DNA from: JACRGC01 sp035288785
GTDB lineage: Archaea > Micrarchaeota > Micrarchaeia > Norongarragalinales > SBBD01
NCBI GenBank assembly: GCA_035288785.1
Contig: DATDZF010000038.1
Span: 1-8,004, forward strand
DNA: 8,004 nucleotides
Direction of reading: 5' to 3'
Below the pieces are notes generated by a model. It was given only the letters and a program-made list of their open reading frames with translations. It was not told where the DNA came from and searched no databases. Numbering within the stretch: position 1 is the stretch's first letter; each line of letters begins with the position of its first letter. This document shows, in pieces, positions 1 through 6,667 of this stretch. The position numbers and the translations under genes were made by a program.

Positions 1-319
1 CCTCGCGCAGCGCCGAATCTTGGATATCCACTCCAGTGACCTCATTCCCGTTGTCCTTGATCAAGCGGGAAACGAAACCGCTGCCGCAACCGACCTCGAG
101 CACCTTATTGCCCTTCCCGCACAGATCGATGAGTTTTTTCATTATGCGGTAATCGTACGACTTCTTGTATTCCGCCATTGTCATTTTGGGGATATAATGC
201 ACCTGATTGGACTCAAGATCGTGCCTATGCATGAAAAAATCACCTTCGATTATCGTATTTCTCCGGATGCCGGCTTCAAACCCAAGCTGCGCGAATTGAA
301 TTGAGTGCATTCGCGGCAT
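1..319 (-). CDS. SAM-dependent class I methyltransferase, N-terminal part (cut by window edge)
   Basis: This is the first 106 residues of a methyltransferase; the rest lies beyond position 1. The Rossmann motif I LEVGCGSGF is at residues 74-82, followed by VDIQD at about 97-101, whose first Asp (98) would bind the ribose of S-adenosylmethionine. The stretch before it (HYIPKMTMAEYKKSYDYRIM, about 41-60) looks like the helical lead-in common in sugar or small-molecule methyltransferases. The substrate cannot be read because the C-terminal half is missing. The frame opens after a TAA at about 369. The first ATG is at 319 (MPRMHS), and a second in-frame ATG at 310 is an equally possible start; AGGCGAG just before 319 is only a weak ribosome site. 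The gene sits 129 nt after the amidotransferase, with its own promoter candidate, so it may be a separate transcript. The family is sure; role and start are not. Confidence 0.8.
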   Translation of the reverse strand, partial: MPRMHSIQFAQLGFEAGIRRNTIIEGDFFMHRHDLESNQVHYIPKMTMAEYKKSYDYRIMKKLIDLCGKGNKVLEVGCGSGFVSRLIKDNGNEVTGVDIQDSALRE

Positions 320-343
320 CTCGCCTAGCGCAGGTAACTGCAG

Positions 344-353
344 AATTATATTT
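344..353 (-). promoter_or_regulatory. A/T-rich promoter box for the downstream methyltransferase
   Basis: Read on the minus strand, this is AAATATAATT in otherwise mixed sequence, inside the only intergenic gap. Its centre is about 30 nt before the ATG at 319. For an archaeal TATA box, normally about 26 nt before transcription start, that would give a nearly leaderless mRNA, or a leader of about 12 nt if translation starts at 310. The same bases contain TATAAT, a perfect bacterial -10 hexamer, but I see no convincing TTGACA-like -35 at 16-18 nt spacing. The position supports a promoter; the sequence alone does not decide the domain of life. Confidence 0.4.
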
Positions 354-409
354 CCCTTGCCTTTTTAACCCCCTGCGCTTTATTCCAGCAAAGCGTCTAG
401 CATCGATCC

Positions 410-446
410 AAAAATCCGGGCAGGGACAGTTGCCTCCAACAGCCCG
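410..446 (-). terminator. Candidate terminator after the amidotransferase gene (nested hairpin plus T5)
   Basis: It starts 3 nt after the TAG stop of the amidotransferase gene (449-451). On the minus strand an outer stem CGGGC (446-442) pairs with GCCCG (421-417), and an inner stem GTTG (440-437) pairs with CAAC (432-429) around a GAGG loop. A T5 run follows at 414-410. This resembles an intrinsic terminator, but the stems are short, the middle is unpaired and the U-run is brief. In archaea the T-run alone would matter more than the hairpin. The location, at the end of a six-gene run and before a new promoter candidate, is the best support. Confidence 0.4.
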
Positions 447-448
447 CG

Positions 449-2377
449 CTAATGGCGCAGCCGACCTTCACTTAAAAGCGCATCAAGATCAACTGGCCGG
501 CCAATATCACCAAGCCTCATCCATATCTCCAAGGTCATCAGGCTCCAAAGCTGCCTTGCTGCATATGCCTTTGAATGGGAATAATTTTCAATGATTTTGG
601 CGGTTTTGGCCTTGTCGAAAAAGCCCCCATCGCCTTCGATCAAAAGCGACTGTGCGATGCTGCGAATATCCCCGCCAAACCAATAATCCAGTGGGACGAA
701 GAAGCGCGTTTTCTTCCTTGCCGTGATTACTCTTGGAAGATGCTGATGCATCGCTTTTTTTAAGATGTACTTTTCAACACCGCCTTTTAGCTTCATTCCC
801 GAAGGAATGGTAAAGGCAAGTTCGGCCAGCACCCGGTCAAGGAGCGGCGCACGCGCCTCGATGGAAGATGCCATTGCGGTCTTATCCACTTTCATGAGCA
901 GGTCCTCTGCCAGCTCCGTTTTTATGTCAAAAAGCTGCATCTGGGGCATGAGCGTATCGGAAGCCATTGATTTTATCGTTTTTTGGGCAAATGGCGTTAG
1001 GTCGCTTGCCCTAAGCTTCCCAGTCCCGTACAACTGTTCGCGCTCAGCTTTCGTTATGATTTCAACAAGGTCCAAATAGCTCCTCGCGGGATTGTCTAGG
1101 TCGGAGATGAACGCCGAGAACCTATCGATGCCCTTTTTTCCAAGAGCGGAAGAATATTTGAAAAGCGCATCCAGCACGGGCCTTGGAACAATTTTTGGCA
1201 TTCTTGCAACAACATGCCTGCGGAAAATCCGCGGCACCAATTTTCCGTATTTGTAGGCAAGCTGCATTATCCGGTATTGCTCATACCCCCCGAAAACCTC
1301 ATCGCCGCCCTCGCCAGTCAGTACCACCGTGACGTATTTTTTTGCGTATTTTGAAAGCAGGTAGGTCGGTATCGCGGTCGGATCCGCCATCGGCTCGTCG
1401 AGGTGCCAAATTATGCGCGGCAAATCCCTTATGCTCCCGGGGCTTACAAGGAGCTCGTGATGGTCCGTCGAGAATTCATCCGATACCGCGCGCGCATATT
1501 CCAATTCGTCATACTTTGCTATCCCGAACCCTACCGAAAATGTCTTCACCGGCAAATCCGTATTCCTTGCCATCAGCGAAACGATGCTGGATGAGTCGAG
1601 CCCGCCCGACAAGTATGCACCAAGCGGCACTTCGGACATAAGGCGCATCCGCACCGATTCCTCCAAGATCCGCCCAACTTTCCTTGCAAAATATGCCTCG
1701 GAATGATCCTGCGGCAGGTAAGAGAGGGCCCAGTACTTTTGGACCGTTATTTTTCCTTCCTGCCAAACCAGATAATGCCCTCCGGGGAGCTTTTTCACTT
1801 TTTTGTATGCGGTATCAGGTGCGGGTATGAACCGAAGCGCAAGGAAGCGGTCTAGAGCCGCATAGTCAAGCGATTTGTCGAAATTGGGCAAAACCCTAAG
1901 CGCCTTTATTTCCGAGGCAAATGCGAACACGCCCCCCAGTACCGCATAATACAGGGGTTTTTTCCCGAACGGATCCCTTGCTATGAAAAGACGCCTTTTT
2001 TTTGAATCATAAATCGCAAACGCAAACATGCCGCGCAATCTGCTAAGCACGGATACGCCCCATTCCTCATAGCCGTGGACGATTGTTTCGGTATCCGAAT
2101 CGGTTTCGAAAACGTGGCCCAGGCCCTCTAGCTCTGTTTTCAATTGCTTGTAGTTGTAAATTTCGCCATTGTAGACAATTGCAATATCGCCACTCTCGTT
2201 GAAGATGGGCTGGTTGCCCCCCTTGACATCGATTATCGAAAGCCTGCGGTAGCCAAGGGATATGCCTTTATCGATGAAATAGCCTCCGTGGTTTGGCCCC
2301 CTGTGCGAAATGGCATTGCACATTTTCCTGAGAAGGCGCCTATCAGCAACACCTGCCATCCCGGCAATACCGCACAT
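449..2377 (-). CDS. Asparagine synthetase-type glutamine amidotransferase (glycan-cluster type)
   Basis: This 642-residue protein has two domains. Residues 2 to about 190 are a class II glutaminase: Cys2 is the nucleophile once Met1 is removed, with SHRGP (24-28), RRLSIID (44-50), YNGEIYN (69-75) and the Asp of SDTE (95). From about 235 on is the ATP-pyrophosphatase synthetase domain, with the P-loop-like SGGLDSS (257-263), LDEPMADPTA (326-335) and LTGEGGDEVFGGY (353-365). All core catalytic motifs are present, so it should move glutamine ammonia onto an adenylated carboxylate. It is longer than E. coli AsnB (about 554) and close to the roughly 630-residue members found in polysaccharide clusters. 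Near the C-terminus, RKKTRFFVPLDYW has Arg and Phe where most relatives have Gly (KxGFxxP). It starts 2 nt after the methyltransferase stop, with GGTGG at 2389-2385 seven nt before the ATG. Being last in a uronate operon suggests uronic-acid amidation (compare WbpS); plain asparagine synthesis remains possible. Confidence 0.9.
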   Translation of the reverse strand: MCGIAGMAGVADRRLLRKMCNAISHRGPNHGGYFIDKGISLGYRRLSIIDVKGGNQPIFNESGDIAIVYNGEIYNYKQLKTELEGLGHVFETDSDTETIVHGYEEWGVSVLSRLRGMFAFAIYDSKKRRLFIARDPFGKKPLYYAVLGGVFAFASEIKALRVLPNFDKSLDYAALDRFLALRFIPAPDTAYKKVKKLPGGHYLVWQEGKITVQKYWALSYLPQDHSEAYFARKVGRILEESVRMRLMSEVPLGAYLSGGLDSSSIVSLMARNTDLPVKTFSVGFGIAKYDELEYARAVSDEFSTDHHELLVSPGSIRDLPRIIWHLDEPMADPTAIPTYLLSKYAKKYVTVVLTGEGGDEVFGGYEQYRIMQLAYKYGKLVPRIFRRHVVARMPKIVPRPVLDALFKYSSALGKKGIDRFSAFISDLDNPARSYLDLVEIITKAEREQLYGTGKLRASDLTPFAQKTIKSMASDTLMPQMQLFDIKTELAEDLLMKVDKTAMASSIEARAPLLDRVLAELAFTIPSGMKLKGGVEKYILKKAMHQHLPRVITARKKTRFFVPLDYWFGGDIRSIAQSLLIEGDGGFFDKAKTAKIIENYSHSKAYAARQLWSLMTLEIWMRLGDIGRPVDLDALLSEGRLRH

Positions 2378-2379
2378 GG

Positions 2380-3462
2380 TCAGTCCACCGTTGCAAGCGC
2401 CTTCCAGCTGTTCTGGTTATGGGGATAAATCTGGGGGGCAAGGTTTGCGGCAAGGAACCAATTCCGGAACTCGCCTCGCTTGTAATATCTAGCAAGCGGG
2501 GCCGAGAGGAAATCAAAAACGATCGCAAGCTTGTGCCTAAACGAGAATTTTGAAATGTATAGGAGGTACGCGCTGCTTGGCAGGAATTTGGAATATTCGC
2601 CAATCAGCGGGATGGCCCGTGCAATCCGATAGAATGCGCAGCTTAGCTCCAGGAGGGCCGTCACAGGGTAGCTAAGGTAATAGAGGATCCTATGGGGAAG
2701 GTGCGACGTGAAATATTTCCGGATCGGCTCGATTACCCCGGTCATCACGGAATTGTTTTCCCAACCGTAGACCCAAACAAAGATCTTACCGCCCCTCCGC
2801 ACGTGTTTGAGCAGGGACAAAAAGCCCCTTTCCGGATCCGGCAGGTGGTGGAGCACGCCGATCGAATAAACGAGGTCAAACTCCCTGCCGAATGGGAGGT
2901 TATAGATATCGGCCTGCACCAGATGGAAATTCTTTTCAAGCCTGAGGTTGCCATATGCGGCATCAACGGCCTCGCTCAGGTCGATCCCCACAATTTCCCG
3001 GGAGTATTTTGAGGCCACGAGCATGTGCCTGCCCATCCCGCAACCTGCATCGAGCACCAACTTGCCCTTGAAGATTGATGGCTTGAAAGGCGAGAGCCAG
3101 TCGAGGAACTGCCGCGTGTAATTCCCGTGGTATTCCGAAAATTTCTTCCATTCAAAGCCAAAACTCCTGGAGGTGCGTTTCTTGGCATTCCTTTCAAAGG
3201 TATCCTTTCCCCCTCCCTTAAGCCTCCTGAATTTCCCGGAGTATTTTTCCATGAACCTTGGGTATTTGTCAAAGACCAGTTCTTCCATCATCTCCTCCGG
3301 CAGGATCCTTGGGACGGCCCGGATTATGGGGTATTCGGTGCCGCAGCGCCTGCAATCCAATTTTCCCGATACCACTTCCCCCCCTTCCTTCAAAAAGGCA
3401 TTAAGGGAAAAGCCCCCGCCGCACTTTAGGCACCGGATAAGCGATAACAAGCGGTCTTTCAT
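2380..3462 (-). CDS. SAM-dependent methyltransferase with N-terminal zinc ribbon (Trm112-like)
   Basis: With the start chosen here the protein has 360 residues. Residues 1-55 form a Trm112-like zinc ribbon with two CxxC knuckles (Cys11/Cys14 and Cys37/Cys40). A class I methyltransferase fold follows: VLDAGCGMGRH (136-146) is motif I, the Asp in GIDLS (161) should bind ribose, DIYNLPF (185-191) and SIGVLHHLPDP (200-210) are later motifs. About 130 residues after the fold are hydrophobic and aromatic-rich (about 255-325) and could touch the membrane or a lipid-linked substrate. An upstream in-frame ATG at 3489 would add nine residues and overlap the previous gene by 17 nt. I prefer 3462 because AGGGG lies 7 nt before it and MKDRLLSLIRCLKC begins as this family usually does. 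Proteins of this layout are frequent in surface-polysaccharide clusters. The acceptor, whether sugar hydroxyl, uronic-acid carboxyl or lipid, cannot be told from sequence. Confidence 0.88.
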   Translation of the reverse strand: MKDRLLSLIRCLKCGGGFSLNAFLKEGGEVVSGKLDCRRCGTEYPIIRAVPRILPEEMMEELVFDKYPRFMEKYSGKFRRLKGGGKDTFERNAKKRTSRSFGFEWKKFSEYHGNYTRQFLDWLSPFKPSIFKGKLVLDAGCGMGRHMLVASKYSREIVGIDLSEAVDAAYGNLRLEKNFHLVQADIYNLPFGREFDLVYSIGVLHHLPDPERGFLSLLKHVRRGGKIFVWVYGWENNSVMTGVIEPIRKYFTSHLPHRILYYLSYPVTALLELSCAFYRIARAIPLIGEYSKFLPSSAYLLYISKFSFRHKLAIVFDFLSAPLARYYKRGEFRNWFLAANLAPQIYPHNQNSWKALATVD

Positions 3463-3469
3463 GGCAAAA

Positions 3470-3474
3470 CCCCT
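3470..3474 (-). promoter_or_regulatory. Ribosome binding site AGGGG deciding the zinc-ribbon methyltransferase start
   Basis: On the minus strand AGGGG is 7 nt before the ATG at 3462. Its first two bases are the last two of the TAG stop codon of the preceding glycosyltransferase (3475-3473). The longer reading frame from 3489 would bury this site inside its coding sequence and has only A-rich sequence before it. Stop codon and ribosome site sharing bases implies tight translational coupling. Confidence 0.6.
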
Positions 3475-4417
3475 ATAATATTTTTTCAATCTCGTACTCG
3501 CTTTCCTTGGCGGTGTTGTAGTATGTCCGCACCTGTATCTCGCTCAGGAAGCCAAACATTACGAATTGGAGGCCCATGATCGCGAGCAGGGACATCAAGA
3601 GCAGCGCAGGTGTGAGCTCTACGGGCTGTGAATACAGCAATAATGCAGCCAGCTTTACAAGGGCGATAAGGCCCGCAACGCCCATCATGATGAATCCGAT
3701 CAGCCCGAAGAGGTGCAGCGGCCGGGTTGAAAAGGAGGACCAGAATTTTATGTAGAGGAGGTCGAGGAAGCCCTTTAGCAACCGTGTGAAATTGTATTTC
3801 GTTTTCCCGAATTTCCGCGGCCGGTGGCTGACCTTGATTTCGGAGATTTTGAAACCCTTGGTGTAGAGGATGGCCGGGATGAACCGGTGCATCTCGCCAA
3901 ATAATCTCAGGTCCTTGAGTGTTTCCCGCCTATACGCCTTTAGGGAACACCCAAAGTCGTGGAGCTCAAGGCCGGTCAGGTAACGTGCAAGCCAATTGGA
4001 GAACAAGGAGGGCAGCTTTTTCGAGATTGCAGCATCCTTCCTCTCATGCCTCCAGCCGCTCACCACATCATACCCCTTGGCTATTTCCCTTAAAAGCAAG
4101 GGTATGTCAGCCGGGTCGTTTTGCAAATCGCCATCCATAGTGACAACGACATCCCCTTTTGCCATAGAAAATCCGGCATCAAAGGCGGAGGTTTGGCCAA
4201 AATTCCGCCTGAACCGCACCGCGCGAAAGCGCCTATCCTTTCCCCTTGCCTTCCGGATTGCCCCGAAAGTTCCATCGGTGCTCCCGTCATCTACAAGGAT
4301 GACTTCAGCCCTTGTTTTTTTCCTCGCAAGATTGCTTAGAGCTGAGCGCAAGGAGGCAAACAGCGGCACAATATTTTCCCTTTCATTGAACAGCGGCACA
4401 ACTATTGAAATCATCAT
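3473..4417 (-). CDS. GT2 polyprenyl/dolichyl-phosphate sugar synthase (DPM1/GtrB/ArnC-like)
   Basis: This enzyme should transfer a sugar from a nucleotide sugar to a polyprenyl or dolichyl phosphate at the inner membrane face. With the start used here it has 314 residues. The GT-A fold carries ISIVVPLFNE near the N-terminus, VDDGSTDGT (about 42-50), the metal-binding MDGDLQNDP (about 94-102) and HRPRKFGKTKYN (about 198-209), which is typical of the DPM1-like group. Two C-terminal membrane helices follow (about 233-262 and 269-292), as in GtrB and ArnC, then a short charged tail. Length fits that family. A GTG at 4426 in the same frame would overlap the epimerase stop by 4 nt and add MSI. I chose the ATG at 4417 because GGGGAG (4431-4426) is 8 nt before it; 4414 is also possible. 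The donor is unknown, but two upstream genes make UDP-hexuronates, so a uronate is a good guess, with UDP-glucose or GDP-mannose as alternatives. Confidence 0.9.
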   Translation of the reverse strand: MMISIVVPLFNERENIVPLFASLRSALSNLARKKTRAEVILVDDGSTDGTFGAIRKARGKDRRFRAVRFRRNFGQTSAFDAGFSMAKGDVVVTMDGDLQNDPADIPLLLREIAKGYDVVSGWRHERKDAAISKKLPSLFSNWLARYLTGLELHDFGCSLKAYRRETLKDLRLFGEMHRFIPAILYTKGFKISEIKVSHRPRKFGKTKYNFTRLLKGFLDLLYIKFWSSFSTRPLHLFGLIGFIMMGVAGLIALVKLAALLLYSQPVELTPALLLMSLLAIMGLQFVMFGFLSEIQVRTYYNTAKESEYEIEKIL

Positions 4418-4422
4418 GATGC

Positions 4423-5361
4423 TCACTCCCCAACCTTCCAGCGGATGTAGCGCTCAATGCCCTCCTCGATCCCAACTTTCGGGGAAAATCCCAGCATTTT
4501 CCTGGCCTTCGATATATCCGCACTGGTGTCCTTAAGATCGCCCTTTTGAGGCGCCACCTTCTTGACCCTGGCCTTTCGATTCAAATTCTGCTCCAATAAA
4601 TTAATTAAGCGCGCCAGCTGCACAGGGTTGGAATTGCCAATATTGAAGACCTCGAAGCGGAACTTCTTGCGAAGCGCAGCCAGTGTCGCCGAAACGGCAT
4701 CGGTAATGTAAGTGTAATCCCGCCTGCTCGAGCCATCGCCGAACATCTGGATCGGCCGCTTATTCAAAATGCAATCTGTGAATTTCGAGATTGCAAGGTC
4801 CGGCCGCTGCCTTGGGCCGTAAATGGAAAAATACCTCAGGCAGGAAGCATTGAGCCCGTATAGCTCCGAATAGCTCCTCACATATGCCTCGCCCGCAAGC
4901 TTTGAGGCACCATAGGGAGAAGCCGGGAGGGGCTCGTATGTCTCCTTCCAGGGCATCCTTGGGCAATTGCCATATACGGATGATGAGGAGATGAAGACGA
5001 AGTTTTTCACGCCAAAATTCGTTGCGGCTTCCAGGACATTAAGGGTTCCGCGGACGTTTATTTCCTCATAAATGAACGGGTCTGCAACAGATGGCCTAAC
5101 GCCGGGCCGTGCTGCAAAATGCACCACCCCTTCGGGGGAATAGTCAGACATTAAACCCTTGAGATGCCCATCCAGGATATCCAGTTCCTTGAAAATGAAA
5201 TTCTCTTTCTTCCGGATCGGCGCCAAATTCGCCATCTTCCTCTCTTTTGGGTAGAAAGGGTCGAAATTGTCTACGCAAACAACCTGCTTTCCTTGGTCCA
5301 ATAGCGCTTCGCACAGGTGGCTGCCTATGAAACCGGCTCCCCCGGTGACGAGAATGCTCAT
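4423..5361 (-). CDS. NAD-dependent sugar-nucleotide epimerase, probable UDP-glucuronate 4-epimerase
   Basis: An extended short-chain dehydrogenase of 312 residues. It has the NAD motif GGAGFIG (7-13), Asp31 for the adenosine ribose, the catalytic serine run SSSS (125-128), and the YxxxK pair Tyr150/Lys154 in SPYGASK. Two features point to uronate: AARPGVRPS (83-91), and RQRPDLA (184-190), where Arg186 lines up, as far as I recall the structure, with the arginine that holds the substrate carboxylate in the Bacillus cereus UDP-glucuronate 4-epimerase. The partner threonine there would be Ser179 here. The preceding gene makes UDP-glucuronate, so conversion to UDP-galacturonate fits. A UDP-glucose 4-epimerase or another hexuronate epimerase is a weaker alternative. 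The ATG overlaps the dehydrogenase stop codon by 4 nt (ATGA), and AAGGGG (5373-5368) sits 6 nt before it, so the start is firm and translation is coupled. Confidence 0.88.
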   Translation of the reverse strand: MSILVTGGAGFIGSHLCEALLDQGKQVVCVDNFDPFYPKERKMANLAPIRKKENFIFKELDILDGHLKGLMSDYSPEGVVHFAARPGVRPSVADPFIYEEINVRGTLNVLEAATNFGVKNFVFISSSSVYGNCPRMPWKETYEPLPASPYGASKLAGEAYVRSYSELYGLNASCLRYFSIYGPRQRPDLAISKFTDCILNKRPIQMFGDGSSRRDYTYITDAVSATLAALRKKFRFEVFNIGNSNPVQLARLINLLEQNLNRKARVKKVAPQKGDLKDTSADISKARKMLGFSPKVGIEEGIERYIRWKVGE

Positions 5362-6662
5362 GTTGCGCCCCTTCCTATGGCTTTGTACACCGCTTTCCCT
5401 TTGCCTCCTTCCCGTTCAAGTATCCGCCGCGAGTCGATTACGAGAGGGAATGCCATGTGCTTTTCGAAATACTCCAGCGGTTTTTTGAATTCCTGCCAAT
5501 CCGTTACAATGAAGCACGCATCCGCGCCATTTATTGCCTCCTCCATGGTTTTGGAATATGCAATGTTATGGAAAAGCCGCCTGAAATTATCCATGCCTTT
5601 AGGGTCATATGCCACCACGTTGCAGCCCATCCTTACCAATTCTCCAACTAAAGTTATCGCGGGTGATTCCCGGGTGTCATCGGTGCCTGCCTTGAATGCA
5701 AGCCCCAGCACGGCCACCTTTTTTCCGCTCAGGGAAAGTTCTGCGCTAGCTAGCTCAATCATCCGCATGGGCTGCAGGTAATTGATTTCCATCACGGCCT
5801 CAAGCAATGTAGGCTCGAGGCCTTTTGAGGAAGAATAGTGCATCAGCGCCTTCACATCCTTGGGAAGGCAGCTGCCTCCAAAACCCGGGCCTGCCTTGAG
5901 GAAATGGGGGCCAATTCGCCGGTCCATGCCCATGCCCTTTGCCACAAGGTCCACATCCATGCCAAGCCGATCGCAGAGGTTTGCGAGCTGGTTGATGAAG
6001 CTTATTTTGGTGGCAAGGAACGAGTTGCTCGCATATTTTATCATCTCGGCGGTCGAAATGGGCACATGGAGGATTGGGCTTTTGAAATCCGAATGGAGCT
6101 TCCTTAGCTGTTCAAAAGCCGCCCCATCCTCGCAGCCTATTATTATCCGGTCGGGGTTCTCAAAGTCCTCAAGGGCGGTCCCTTCCTTCAAGAATTCCGG
6201 GATCATCGCGATCCCAAAATCTTCCCCTGCCTTTTTGCCGCTTTCCTTTTCAAGGATGGGTGCAATCACGCCAGATGTGGAGCCGGGAATTACCGTGCTT
6301 TTTACAATAATGACCTTATAGCCCTCCGCAGCCCTCAGGATTTCGCCTATACGGGCTGCGGCATCCCTTGCAAAATCCAAATTTACCGAACCATCGGTGC
6401 CGGAAGGGGTTCCAACGCAGATCAGGATCATATCCACATCGGCAAGCGATGAAAATGATGATGATGCGGCAAGTTTTCCTTCCCTAACGAGCCCTGGCAA
6501 AAGCGTTTCCAGGCCCTTTTCGTATATCGGCGGATGGCCGCGGTTTATCTGGTCGACTTTCCTTCCATCAATGTCGACGCACGTGCATGAATGGCCGCGC
6601 TTTGCATAACCGCTCGCCGATACAAGGCCGACATAGCCAGCGCCAACAAAACCAAGTTTCAT
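5358..6662 (-). CDS. UDP-glucose 6-dehydrogenase (UDP-glucose/GDP-mannose dehydrogenase family)
   Basis: A cytosolic enzyme oxidising UDP-glucose to UDP-glucuronate with two NAD+. It has 434 residues, usual for the family. The N-terminal NAD domain has GAGYVG (7-12), Asp30 and CVGTP (82-86). By alignment with the Streptococcus pyogenes enzyme the active site is complete: Thr123, Glu156 and Glu160 in PEFLKEG, Lys209 and Asn213 in EMIKYASNSF, Cys265 and Asp269 in GGSCLPKD. The C-terminal UDP-binding domain starts near 315 (VAVLGLAFKAGTDDTRESP). UDP-ManNAc dehydrogenase is possible, but the next gene, a uronate-type epimerase, favours UDP-glucose. The ATG lies 5 nt after the stop of the GT-C gene. 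I see no strong ribosome site (only CGGG nearby, AAGG 16 nt away), so it may rely on reinitiation after the upstream gene. Wording such as KGMGMDRRIGP reminds me of archaeal relatives, but that is an impression. Confidence 0.93.
   Translation of the reverse strand: MKLGFVGAGYVGLVSASGYAKRGHSCTCVDIDGRKVDQINRGHPPIYEKGLETLLPGLVREGKLAASSSFSSLADVDMILICVGTPSGTDGSVNLDFARDAAARIGEILRAAEGYKVIIVKSTVIPGSTSGVIAPILEKESGKKAGEDFGIAMIPEFLKEGTALEDFENPDRIIIGCEDGAAFEQLRKLHSDFKSPILHVPISTAEMIKYASNSFLATKISFINQLANLCDRLGMDVDLVAKGMGMDRRIGPHFLKAGPGFGGSCLPKDVKALMHYSSSKGLEPTLLEAVMEINYLQPMRMIELASAELSLSGKKVAVLGLAFKAGTDDTRESPAITLVGELVRMGCNVVAYDPKGMDNFRRLFHNIAYSKTMEEAINGADACFIVTDWQEFKKPLEYFEKHMAFPLVIDSRRILEREGGKGKAVYKAIGRGAT
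5368..5373 (-). promoter_or_regulatory. Ribosome binding site AAGGGG for the epimerase
   Basis: AAGGGG is 6 nt before the epimerase ATG at 5361 and lies inside the last codons of the dehydrogenase gene. Together with the ATGA start/stop overlap it fixes the epimerase start and supports coupled translation. Confidence 0.6.
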
Positions 6663-6667
6663 ATGGG

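Noticed and set aside
1996..2003. Run of eight T (A8 on the coding strand) inside the amidotransferase gene, a possible slippage or frameshift site
   Set aside because: The frame reads YDSKKRRLFIARD, which is normal for the family on both sides of the run. There is no sign of a second product or of a broken frame.
3473..3490. A/T-rich AAAAAATATTATA as an internal promoter for the last two genes
   Set aside because: It sits in the last codons of the GT2 gene and explains itself as Lys-Ile-Leu codons plus the stop. The spacing to the ATG at 3462 is too short for a convincing promoter, and the genes are tightly coupled.
3996..4535. A 179-residue open frame on the plus strand
   Set aside because: It lies opposite the well-supported GT2 and epimerase genes, has no recognisable motif and looks like an antisense shadow. 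The other plus-strand frames (for example 5317-5781, 5860-6321 and 6939-7343) are rejected for the same reason.
6440..6475. Short GAT/GATG-rich simple repeat
   Set aside because: It corresponds to a serine-rich loop (AASSSFSSLADVD) in the dehydrogenase and is ordinary low-complexity coding sequence.
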